Assembly: GCA_004173475.1 (NCBI GenBank)
Contig: SEBU01000001.1
Span: 1,703,716-1,767,715, forward strand
Length of the DNA: 64,000 nucleotides
From: Gammaproteobacteria bacterium
Lineage (GTDB): Bacteria; Pseudomonadota; Gammaproteobacteria; Pseudomonadales; Cellvibrionaceae
Reading direction: 5' to 3'
In this document: in pieces, positions 55,711-64,000 of the stretch
Position numbering within the stretch: the stretch's first letter is position 1
Layout of the letters: each line of letters begins with the position of its first letter
The notes under the pieces: model-generated
The model's database searches: none
What the model was told of the DNA's origin: nothing
What the model saw: only the letters and a program-made list of their open reading frames with translations
Translations under genes and position numbers: made by a program

Positions 55711-56523
55711 ATGATTGACCAAAAAATGAACAAACCTCCCCTCGTCAGCAAAATTAAAACCGGCGCCGAACCATTAGTCGCCATTCAATTGCTTTCTGCT
55801 TGCCGCATTTTGGTCATCAACGGAAAAGGCGGATCTGGAAAAACCACCGTTAGTACTAATCTCGCTGCGTGGTTAGCACAACGCGGCCAAACTACCGTGT
55901 TGGTGGATGCTGATCCACAAGGTTCAGCGAGCTACTGGCTAGCATCGCGCCCTGAGCAACTACCAAAAATTTTTGGCGTAAAAATCGAACCAAACAGTCG
56001 TACTACTCGTAGCTTCCAATGGCGCGCTCCAAAATCAACTCGTTGGTTAATTACCGACGCAGCTCCTGGATTATCCGATCTAGCGCTAAACGACCTTATC
56101 CAAAATCACGATCTCATCATCATCCCGGTTATGCCATCTGACATAGATATTCGCGCAAGTGCTCGTTTTATCAGTGGCTTAATCAGCTGTCAGATAATGC
56201 GGCTTCACAAGCGTCCAATTGCTGTTGTCGCTAATCGCGTTAAACAGCAAACGTCGGCCTGGCAACGCCTTAAAACCTTTATGCTAAGTCTTAACATCCC
56301 GCATCCCGCGACACTACGCGATACTCAAAATTATGTCCGAGCCTACAACGAAGGTTCAGGAATAGGTGATTACCCGCAACAAGCCTACGCGCGTGATCGT
56401 GAAGATTGGGAACTACTACTTTGTTGGCTGGATGCCCAACACGCCTCTCAAGCCCATTTAAATAACCAGATAGTAAATACTTCTGAAGAGAAAAATTTAG
56501 CAAACATTTCCAGTATTTCTTAA
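55711..56523 (+). CDS. Orphan ParA-like ATPase
   Basis: 270 residues. Deviant Walker A INGKGGSGKTTVSTNLA (K39 and K44), Walker A-prime LVDADPQGSASYW and LITDAAPGLSD show a ParA/MinD-type ATPase. It differs strongly from the parA at 59891 in its 30-residue N-terminal extension and C-terminus, and has no ParB next to it. Such extra ParA proteins position chromosomes, plasmids, chemoreceptors or other large structures. The start at 55711 lacks a clear ribosome binding site; ATG at 55726 is possible. The location between mnmE and a DnaA-box cluster suggests an origin-linked role, which is inference. Confidence 0.85.
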   Translation: MIDQKMNKPPLVSKIKTGAEPLVAIQLLSACRILVINGKGGSGKTTVSTNLAAWLAQRGQTTVLVDADPQGSASYWLASRPEQLPKIFGVKIEPNSRTTRSFQWRAPKSTRWLITDAAPGLSDLALNDLIQNHDLIIIPVMPSDIDIRASARFISGLISCQIMRLHKRPIAVVANRVKQQTSAWQRLKTFMLSLNIPHPATLRDTQNYVRAYNEGSGIGDYPQQAYARDREDWELLLCWLDAQHASQAHLNNQIVNTSEEKNLANISSIS

Positions 56524-57185
56524 ATTACAAAAATAATTTACTACAAATATCAAAGATTATTTTCCCCTCCAAAAGCTTCTAATTTCCTCAACATTCCAGT
56601 AAAAGCAACCTTTATACAAGGTTTCTTTTAGGTTTTTCCACACACTTACACAGGTTATCCACATAAAAATAGAGATTTGCATCATAAATCGCTGTTTTTA
56701 CAGAAGTTTTGTACATCTAAAACCGACGCTGTTAATAAATATGTGAACCCAAGCGTTAAAAGCTGGATAAGGTTTTGTGGATAAGTACCGATTTTGAGAA
56801 TTCATGTATAAGTTCAGATTTAACCAACAGCTTACGGGCATCTTACAATGAGCTTTTTCGCAGTTTTCCCTAATACTTTTCATACTAGTATCTAATTGAT
56901 TTATATTGAAAAATTAATGTTATCCACAGATTTAGCTGTACATATTAATTACAACATCTTTAATCTTCCTAAATAACTTTATATATATTTATTTAATTAT
57001 TTTTCTTTGTTGTAACAGAATTAAAATTCGCGCGAAAAATAAGCTGATTAAACCCTGTACATGTTTTGTGCAATTGCTCAACTCGCTCTATAATGCGTGC
57101 CCTTTCGAGAAATCTCGCTGTATGGGTCTCGGCAAGCTTCACACGAAATAGTAAATACGCAGTGTTACTGCAAGGTAGTAGTTCG
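56524..57185. other. oriC: Candidate oriC: DnaA-box cluster and AT-rich region upstream of mnmG
   Basis: 660 nt without a gene. It has three perfect DnaA boxes, TTATCCACA at 56655-56663 and 56920-56928 and the reverse form at 56776-56784, plus a one-mismatch box at 56634-56642. A very AT-rich stretch (about 56940-57005, with ATATATATTTATTTAATTAT) could be the unwinding element. The gene on its right is mnmG, as at E. coli oriC. No GATC cluster is seen, so SeqA-style control is not suggested. Confidence 0.6.
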
Positions 57186-59099
57186 ATGATTTTCCCGGAA
57201 CGTTTTGATGTAATTGTCATTGGTGGCGGCCACGCAGGTACTGAAGCTTGTCTGGCGGCGGCGCGCATGGGCTGTAAAACCCTATTGCTTACCCACAACA
57301 TCGAAACCCTCGGCCAAATGTCCTGCAACCCGGCGATTGGTGGGATTGGCAAAAGTCATCTCGTTAAAGAAATTGATGCGCTTGGCGGCGCAATGGCGTT
57401 GGCAACCGACAAAGGCGGAATTCAATTTCGAGTGCTCAACGCTCGCAAAGGCCCAGCCGTGCGTGCGACTCGGGCTCAAGCTGACCGGATTCTCTACAAA
57501 GCTGCTATTCGCGATACCTTAGAAAACCAACCGAATCTGTGGATCTTTCAGCAAGCTGCCGATGATGTAATCGTCGAGAACGATGAAATTCGCGGTGTGA
57601 TTACCCAAATGGGTTTGAAATTTCACGCAAACCAAGTGGTGCTAACCGCCGGTACTTTTCTCGGCGGTTTAATTCATATCGGCATGCAAAATTATTCTGG
57701 CGGTCGCGCTGGTGATCCACCGTCGATCGCGCTTTCAAAACGTCTGCGTGAATTGCCGTTACGTGTCGATCGTTTAAAAACCGGAACACCGCCGCGCGTA
57801 GATGCGCGCACCGTAAATTTCGAAGGTCTCGAAAAACAATGGGGTGATACGCCAGTACCGGTGATGTCTGTGCGCGGCAATCGGGCTATGCACCCGCGCC
57901 AAATTTGTTGCTACATGACCCACACCAACGAAAAAACTCACGATGTGATTCGCCGCAATCTGGATCGCTCGCCCATGTACTCCGGCGTAATCGAGGGCAT
58001 TGGTCCGCGTTATTGCCCAAGCATCGAAGATAAAATTCACCGCTTCGCGGATAAAGATTCGCATCAGGTATTTATCGAACCCGAAGGGCTGACGACACAC
58101 GAGCTTTATCCAAACGGAATATCCACAAGTCTTCCGTTTGACGTGCAACTGGAAATCGTGCGTTCCATGAAAGGTTTTGAAAACGCACATATTCTTCGCC
58201 CCGGTTACGCGATTGAATACGATTTTTTCAATCCGCAAGATTTGAAACACAGTTTAGAAACCAAAGTAATCGGCGGCTTATTTTTCGCCGGCCAAATTAA
58301 CGGCACCACCGGTTACGAAGAAGCGGGCTCGCAAGGTTTGCTTGCTGGCATAAACGCGGCGCTGCGCGCTCAAGAAAAAGAGAGTTGGTGCCCGGAGCGC
58401 GATCAAGCCTATGTTGGTGTTTTGGTCGACGATTTAATTACACTCGGCACTAAAGAGCCCTACCGCATGTTTACCAGCCGCGCGGAATATCGTTTGTTGT
58501 TGCGCGAAGATAATGCGGATTTGCGGTTGACCGAAAAAGGCCGTGAGTTAGGTTTAATCGGTGATGAACAATGGCAAGCATTCTGTGAGAAGCGTGAAAA
58601 TATCGCGCGCGAACAAGAGCGGTTGAAATCTACCTGGATTCAAGCGGGTTCGCCCGAAGCTGAAAAAGTTGAAGCGATTATCAACACCAAATTAATTCGT
58701 GAATACAGTTTGCATGATTTATTAAAACGCCCGGAATTAACTTACGGTGATGTTGCAGCTTTGAAAGGCGAAGCAGTGAACGATGAGTACGTCGCCGAGC
58801 AAATTGAAATTGCCGCGAAATATTCTGGTTACATCGATCGCCAGCAAGAAGAAATTGATCGCCTGCGCGCTTATGAAAATACTATTTTGCCGGATGATTT
58901 TGATTACAGTTTGGTAGAGGGTCTTTCTAACGAAGTGAAACAAAAATTGTCCGCTGCGCGACCACAAACACTAGCACGTGCGCAACGAATTTCCGGAATT
59001 ACGCCAGCTGCAATTTCACAATTACTTATGTATTTAAAAAAGCATGGTATGTTGAAAAGAATGAAAACTGCGGACGATGTAGAACAGCAAGCGTCTTAG
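57186..59099 (+). CDS. mnmG: tRNA uridine 5-carboxymethylaminomethyl modification enzyme MnmG (GidA)
   Basis: 637 residues from the ATG at 57186, giving the standard start [20 protein letters not shown]; a longer open frame upstream has no family match. FAD-binding Rossmann motif [18 protein letters not shown], and the conserved [22 protein letters not shown] and [14 protein letters not shown] regions are present. It forms the wobble-uridine modification complex with MnmE. It starts immediately after the DnaA-box region and is followed by rsmG after 87 nt. Confidence 0.98.
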   Translation: MIFPERFDVIVIGGGHAGTEACLAAARMGCKTLLLTHNIETLGQMSCNPAIGGIGKSHLVKEIDALGGAMALATDKGGIQFRVLNARKGPAVRATRAQADRILYKAAIRDTLENQPNLWIFQQAADDVIVENDEIRGVITQMGLKFHANQVVLTAGTFLGGLIHIGMQNYSGGRAGDPPSIALSKRLRELPLRVDRLKTGTPPRVDARTVNFEGLEKQWGDTPVPVMSVRGNRAMHPRQICCYMTHTNEKTHDVIRRNLDRSPMYSGVIEGIGPRYCPSIEDKIHRFADKDSHQVFIEPEGLTTHELYPNGISTSLPFDVQLEIVRSMKGFENAHILRPGYAIEYDFFNPQDLKHSLETKVIGGLFFAGQINGTTGYEEAGSQGLLAGINAALRAQEKESWCPERDQAYVGVLVDDLITLGTKEPYRMFTSRAEYRLLLREDNADLRLTEKGRELGLIGDEQWQAFCEKRENIAREQERLKSTWIQAGSPEAEKVEAIINTKLIREYSLHDLLKRPELTYGDVAALKGEAVNDEYVAEQIEIAAKYSGYIDRQQEEIDRLRAYENTILPDDFDYSLVEGLSNEVKQKLSAARPQTLARAQRISGITPAAISQLLMYLKKHGMLKRMKTADDVEQQAS

Positions 59100-59186
59100 T
59101 CAATAGTGGTCAAAAATAAATTTTCCGCTTCGCGGGAATACTGGCACGTTGCTCATTAGCAATTATTACTAAAAGAGTTTTATCAA

Positions 59187-59846
59187 GTGAGTGACTTGGA
59201 AAAAGATTTGCGAGAAATTTTAGTTCAGGGCGCAAAAAAAATGAATGTTACCTTGGCCGAGCCGCAGATTAACAATTTGTTAAGTTACATTAGCGAATTC
59301 GATAAATGGAACAAAGCCTATAACTTATCGGCGATTCGCGATATTCGTCAAATGGTCGCGCGTCACTTGTTGGATAGCTTGAGTGTGATCCCTTATTTTT
59401 TGGCAAGCAAACATTCAACAAAAAATGTAATTGATGTAGGCACAGGCGGCGGTTTACCGGGCATTCCATTAGCGATAATGTTTCCCGAAAAAAACTTCAC
59501 TTTGCTCGATAGCGCAGGAAAAAAAACGCGTTTTTTATTTCATGTAAAAACTTTATTGAAATTGGAAAATGTAAGTGTTGAAAATCGTCGTGTAGAAGAA
59601 TTTCAGCCAGCGCAAAAATTTAACGCGGTTATCAGCCGCGCATTTGCCAGCTTGCAAGATATGACGGAAGGTTGTGTACATTTATTAGAAAGCGACGGTG
59701 TGTTCTTAGCGATGAAAGGAATTTATCCGGATGATGAACTTGCCCCCATCGCCGATAAAATACAATTACTTGAAAGTATAAAATTAAATGTAGCCGAAAC
59801 CGATGGCGAGCGTCACTTATTGGTTTTGCGAAACAGAAACAACTGA
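59187..59846 (+). CDS. rsmG: 16S rRNA (guanine-527-N7) methyltransferase RsmG
   Basis: 219 residues from GTG at 59187 with AAGAG 11 nt upstream; family length is about 205-215. The S-adenosylmethionine site is VIDVGTGGGLPGIPLAIMFP, followed by LLDSAGKKTRFL; ISRAFASLQDM is also typical. It methylates G527 of 16S rRNA and its loss gives low-level streptomycin resistance in several species. It lies between mnmG and parA in the usual order. Confidence 0.97.
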   Translation: MSDLEKDLREILVQGAKKMNVTLAEPQINNLLSYISEFDKWNKAYNLSAIRDIRQMVARHLLDSLSVIPYFLASKHSTKNVIDVGTGGGLPGIPLAIMFPEKNFTLLDSAGKKTRFLFHVKTLLKLENVSVENRRVEEFQPAQKFNAVISRAFASLQDMTEGCVHLLESDGVFLAMKGIYPDDELAPIADKIQLLESIKLNVAETDGERHLLVLRNRNN

Positions 59847-59890
59847 ATTTATAAATACTGAAAACCACTGTGTGGTTATAGGATTTTTAC

Positions 59891-60694
59891 TTGACCAAGA
59901 TATACGCAATCGCAAATCAGAAAGGTGGTGTTGGTAAAACGACGACTTGCGTTAATTTGGCGGCGTCTTTAGTCGCGACCAAAAAACGTGTCTTGTTGGT
60001 AGATCTTGATCCACAGGGCAACGCGACCATGGGTAGCGGGATTGATAAAAGTGAAATTGAAAAATCCATTTATGACGTGCTTACCGAACGAGAAAATATT
60101 AAAGATTGTTTAGTATTTTCCGAGAGCGGAAAATATCAAGTATTACCCGCAAATGGCGATTTAACCGCAGCAGAAGTTGAAATGCTAGCGCTCGATAACA
60201 AAGAACGCCGTTTGCAAAATGCGGTAAATCAAGTGAAAGACGACTTCGATTATATTTTGATTGATTGCCCCCCTTCGCTCAACATGCTGACGCTAAATGC
60301 GATGACAGCATGTAATGGTGTCATCATTGCCATGCAGTGTGAATATTATGCACTTGAAGGTTTATCTGCATTGGTAAATACCATCAACCAAATTCAGCGC
60401 GTGTTGAATCCGGAATTAAAAATCGAAGGTTTGCTGCGCACCATGTATGATCCGCGCAACAGCTTAACCAACGACGTGTCGGCGCAATTAACGCAACATT
60501 TTGGCGATAGACTTTATCGCACCTGCATCCCACGTAATGTGCGCCTTGCGGAAGCCCCCAGTTTTGGTATGCCCGTGTTGGCGTTTGATCGTCAGTCCAA
60601 AGGTGCGATTGCTTATCTCGCACTGGCCGGCGAAATTTTGCGTCGCAATGAAGCAGCAAACAAAGCGACACCTGCAGCTGAAACAGCACACTAA
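59891..60694 (+). CDS. parA: Chromosome partitioning ATPase ParA (Soj)
   Basis: 267 residues from a TTG at 59891, with AGGA 8 nt upstream; the start gives MTKIYAIANQKGGVGKTTTC, the normal N-terminus with K11 and K16 of the deviant Walker A. Further motifs are LVDLDPQGNATMGSG and LIDCPPSLNMLTLNA. It drives separation of origins with ParB and the parS sites. parB follows 21 nt after its stop codon. An inverted repeat AACCAC-TGT-GTGGTT just upstream (59865-59879) may be a regulatory site or the rsmG hairpin. Confidence 0.97.
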   Translation: MTKIYAIANQKGGVGKTTTCVNLAASLVATKKRVLLVDLDPQGNATMGSGIDKSEIEKSIYDVLTERENIKDCLVFSESGKYQVLPANGDLTAAEVEMLALDNKERRLQNAVNQVKDDFDYILIDCPPSLNMLTLNAMTACNGVIIAMQCEYYALEGLSALVNTINQIQRVLNPELKIEGLLRTMYDPRNSLTNDVSAQLTQHFGDRLYRTCIPRNVRLAEAPSFGMPVLAFDRQSKGAIAYLALAGEILRRNEAANKATPAAETAH

Positions 60695-60715
60695 AAATTT
60701 ATAAGGTTTATTTCG

Positions 60716-61627
60716 ATGTCCACAAAACGCAAAGGTTTGGGAAAAGGTTTGGACGCACTCTTGAGTGCTGGTCTTGGTGTGACATCGCCTGCACCCGATA
60801 TGCCCGTTGTGCCTGGGGAAGCAGATTCCAAATTTGATTATCGCGATGGCAAACTTGCGCATCTGCCGATTGAATTAATTCAGCGTGGAAAATATCAGCC
60901 GCGCCGCGATATGAATCAGGAAGCCTTGGAAGAACTGGCGGAATCGATTAAAGCGCAAGGCGTGATGCAGCCGATTGTGGTCCGTTCGATCGGCGAAGGT
61001 CGCTATGAAATTATCGCGGGTGAGCGGCGTTGGCGTGCAACGCAAATTGCGGGCTTAGATCGTATCCCGGTAGTAATTCGCGAGGTCCCGGATGAAGCAG
61101 CCATTGCTATGGCGCTTATCGAAAATATTCAGCGTGAAAACCTAAATCCAATTGAAGAAGCCGTTGCGCTTAAGCGATTGCAGGATGAATTTGAATTAAC
61201 TCACGCCGAAGTAGCGCAAGCGGTAGGAAAGTCCCGCGCAACTGTAACTAATCTGTTGCGATTGATCGCGTTGAATGACGAGGTGAAAACTTTACTCGAA
61301 CACGGCGATTTGGAGATGGGTCACGCCCGCGCAATCCTAACGTTAGAAGCTGCGGCCCAGCGCGACATAGCGCGTCAAATTGTGGCCAAGGGGTTGTCTG
61401 TCCGTCAAACCGAGGCTTTGGTGCGTGTCTATCAGGAAGGCAAAAAAGACGAAAAAATTAAACCTGACTCTGCGCCATCTGCTGATATTCGAAGGTTGGA
61501 AAATAGCCTATCCGAGAAATTGGGCGCTGCGGTTGAGATTCAGCATGGCAACAAAGGCAAGGGGAAATTAGTCATAACTTACAACTCCCTGGACGAATTG
61601 GACGGCATTTTGGTCCATATCCAATAG
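60716..61627 (+). CDS. parB: Chromosome partitioning protein ParB (Spo0J)
   Basis: 303 residues. N-terminal KRKGLGKGLDALL, the CTP-binding/ParB box region with IVVRSIGEGRYEIIAGERRW, the helix-turn-helix LTHAEVAQAVGKSRATVTNLLRL and the C-terminal dimer domain are all present. It binds the parS sites at 47521 and 48156 and spreads as a CTP-dependent clamp. It is co-transcribed with parA. Confidence 0.98.
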   Translation: MSTKRKGLGKGLDALLSAGLGVTSPAPDMPVVPGEADSKFDYRDGKLAHLPIELIQRGKYQPRRDMNQEALEELAESIKAQGVMQPIVVRSIGEGRYEIIAGERRWRATQIAGLDRIPVVIREVPDEAAIAMALIENIQRENLNPIEEAVALKRLQDEFELTHAEVAQAVGKSRATVTNLLRLIALNDEVKTLLEHGDLEMGHARAILTLEAAAQRDIARQIVAKGLSVRQTEALVRVYQEGKKDEKIKPDSAPSADIRRLENSLSEKLGAAVEIQHGNKGKGKLVITYNSLDELDGILVHIQ

Positions 61628-61645
61628 CCATAATTCAAAAAATTT

Positions 61646-61670
61646 AAAATAGCGGCGCTTGAGCTATTTT
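61646..61670 (+). terminator. Hairpin after parB
   Basis: AAAATAGC/GCTATTTT stem (8 bp) with a 9-nt loop, 19 nt after the parB stop codon. The T-rich arm is short, so this is a weak terminator candidate. Confidence 0.45.
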
Positions 61671-61696
61671 ATGATCAAAATGCAGCACCTGTAAGG

Positions 61697-61725
61697 TTGC
61701 TGCGAGTGACCTTTGTCACTATAAT
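61697..61725 (+). promoter_or_regulatory. Near-consensus sigma-70 promoter of the atp operon
   Basis: TTGCTG (61697-61702), a 17-nt spacer and TATAAT (61720-61725). The -10 is perfect and the -35 matches 4 of 6 with the ideal spacing. It lies 86 nt upstream of atpI. Confidence 0.7.
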
Positions 61726-61810
61726 GCCTGCGCCAAAAATGAGCGGTAAGTGGAATCTAATGTTACTTAAAGTAATATCGATTCTTTAGACATTCCAAGA
61801 GACAAGCACT

Positions 61811-62242
61811 TTGACGAGTCCAAACAATTCGTCCCGCGCAGAGCCAAAAGGTCGCGCCTATGCATTCCAGATTGTCGCCGCTCAAGTAGTAGTAAGCTTT
61901 GTATTCGCCCTTGTGGGTTTGGTATTCAGCAATCAAGTCGCAATCGTAATCCTAACTGGTGGAATGATTTGTTCGTTAGCTAATTGTTGGCTTGCGATTG
62001 TTGCGTTTCGTCCTGGGCTGGGGAAGCCGCCAGGAGAGATGTTGGCTGCGTTTTACGTGGGCGAGATCGGTAAATTTGTTATTACCGGACTGTTATTTTT
62101 AGTTGTTTTTAAAAACGTTGCGCTGGCTCGACAACCTGCCTATGCGCTCCTGATTTTTGTAACCTACGCCTTGGTGCAATGCACGGCGTGGGCTTATCCC
62201 TTGGCTCGAAGCTGGCTTTTGAAACGCAAAAGTGCTCGCTGA
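61811..62242 (+). CDS. atpI: ATP synthase subunit I
   Basis: 143 residues from TTG at 61811 with AAGAGA upstream. Four hydrophobic segments (about 21-42, 45-63, 75-100, 105-125). AtpI helps assemble the c-ring of F1Fo-ATP synthase and is the first gene of the atp operon in gammaproteobacteria. The sequence family is poorly conserved, so the call rests on membrane layout, AGEIGKF-like GEIGKFVITGLLF and position. Confidence 0.88.
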   Translation: MTSPNNSSRAEPKGRAYAFQIVAAQVVVSFVFALVGLVFSNQVAIVILTGGMICSLANCWLAIVAFRPGLGKPPGEMLAAFYVGEIGKFVITGLLFLVVFKNVALARQPAYALLIFVTYALVQCTAWAYPLARSWLLKRKSAR

Positions 62243-62284
62243 GGTTGATGTAAAAGTTTTTTCATTTTGATTGGGATTAACTAA

Positions 62285-63202
<918 letters not shown>

Positions 63203-63249
63203 TAGTTTTATTTTTTGTTTTATTTTTCGTTTTAACTTTTTAACTTTAA

Positions 63250-63510
<261 letters not shown>

Positions 63511-63552
63511 TTACTGCGATCTTAATAAACCCTTTAACAAAGGCATTTAAAC

Positions 63553-64000
63553 GTGAATATTAATGCAACGTTAATTGGCCAAATGGTGGCGTTCGTCATC
63601 TTTATTTATCTGACAAGCCGTTTTGTATGGCCACCCATTGTTGCGGCAATGGCTGAACGTACCAAGCGTATCGCTGATGGCCTTCAGGCTGCGGATAGGG
63701 CTGAAAAAGATCTTGAATTGGCTAAGCAAAAAGTAGCTGAGCAACTGACTTCTGCTAAGAAAGAAGCTGCCGCTATTATTGAATCGGCTAACAAGCGTGC
63801 AATTGAAATTGTTGAAGAAGCAAAAGCAAAAGCCCTTGTTGAAGCAGGTCGTGTAAAAGCCTCTGCTGAAGCTGAAATTGCACAAGCTACCAGCCGCGCA
63901 AAAGAAGAATTGCGCAGCAAAGTGGTTGTACTTGCGCTGGCCGGTGCAGAAAAGATTTTGGGATCTTCTATCGATCAAAATGCACACAACGAGTTGGTTA
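63553..64000 (+). CDS. atpF: ATP synthase subunit b, partial at window end
   Basis: 149 codons from GTG at 63553, open to the window edge; the family has about 156 residues, so nearly all of it is present. The N-terminus [20 protein letters not shown] is the membrane anchor, with [20 protein letters not shown] next and a long helical stator stalk ending in [18 protein letters not shown] lies 10 nt upstream. It links subunit a to F1 as a dimer. Confidence 0.96.
   Translation, partial: MNINATLIGQMVAFVIFIYLTSRFVWPPIVAAMAERTKRIADGLQAADRAEKDLELAKQKVAEQLTSAKKEAAAIIESANKRAIEIVEEAKAKALVEAGRVKASAEAEIAQATSRAKEELRSKVVVLALAGAEKILGSSIDQNAHNELV

Noticed and set aside
57066..57185. 40-codon N-terminal extension of mnmG
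   Set aside because: The family begins at the [15 protein letters not shown] stretch; upstream codons match nothing and run into the DnaA-box region.
59865..59879. Degenerate parS in front of parA
   Set aside because: The inverted repeat AACCAC-TGT-GTGGTT does not match the parS core; noted only as a possible hairpin or operator.

Overview
This window comes from the chromosome-origin region of a gammaproteobacterium, most likely a Cellvibrio-like polysaccharide degrader (Cellvibrionaceae). The housekeeping order gyrB-recF-dnaN-dnaA on the minus strand, then rpmH-rnpA-yidD-yidC-mnmE-(ParA-like)-mnmG-rsmG-parA-parB-atpI-atpB-atpE-atpF on the plus strand, is the classic gammaproteobacterial origin cluster. 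The secreted GH81 beta-1,3-glucanase with polyserine linkers and the CBM2/PKD protein are typical of Cellvibrio and Saccharophagus relatives. The taxon is an inference; there is no rRNA in the window.

Region by region. 1-3919: the start of a GH3 glucosidase lipoprotein and a modular GH81 glucanase, apparently a beta-glucan locus; the GH3 leader holds an intrinsic terminator 34 nt before the start codon. 4243-7548: a PEP-CTERM protein, a CPBP-type membrane protease, and an overlapping pair made of a PhyH-type oxygenase and a FemAB-like acyltransferase. 7936-14392: a TerC/CBS/CorC membrane protein, a penicillin-binding-type serine hydrolase with a long disordered N-terminus, a membrane-anchored di-haem cytochrome resembling RoxA/peroxidases, and a small lipoprotein. 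14551-19461: ppk and ppx converge on one shared terminator, followed by secB-grxC-yibN. 19601-23469: a TonB-ExbB-ExbD-ExbD-TPR operon. 23928-27923: a MipA/OmpV-DUF3019-RstA-RstB operon and a small beta-barrel.

28085-35147 is a MacAB-type export locus with one adaptor, one ATPase and four permeases arranged as two paralogous pairs. 35379-38785 is a probable toxin/immunity-like module: a lipase-fold protein with an AHSQGG nucleophile elbow, an exported protein just downstream, a DUF6795-like protein and a small membrane protein. 38915-41463 holds leuA and a divergent Lrp/AsnC regulator, with an uncharacterised short ORF in the leuA leader. 41580-43967 encodes a secreted, apparently non-catalytic CBM2-PKD(x6)-CBM2 protein. 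44305-44864 has a small charged protein and the remnant of an ECF sigma factor.

45019-64000 is the origin region. Genes diverge from the dnaA/rpmH gap. Two perfect 16-bp parS palindromes lie inside recF, both read as F-H-V-E-H in the RecF frame. DnaA boxes occur in two places: a small set in front of dnaA and a richer, AT-rich set in front of mnmG. A second, orphan ParA-like ATPase sits between mnmE and the mnmG-side cluster. parA-parB and the parS sites form the segregation system, and the atp operon starts from a near-consensus sigma-70 promoter. No CRISPR array, complete insertion sequence, tRNA or rRNA was recognised.
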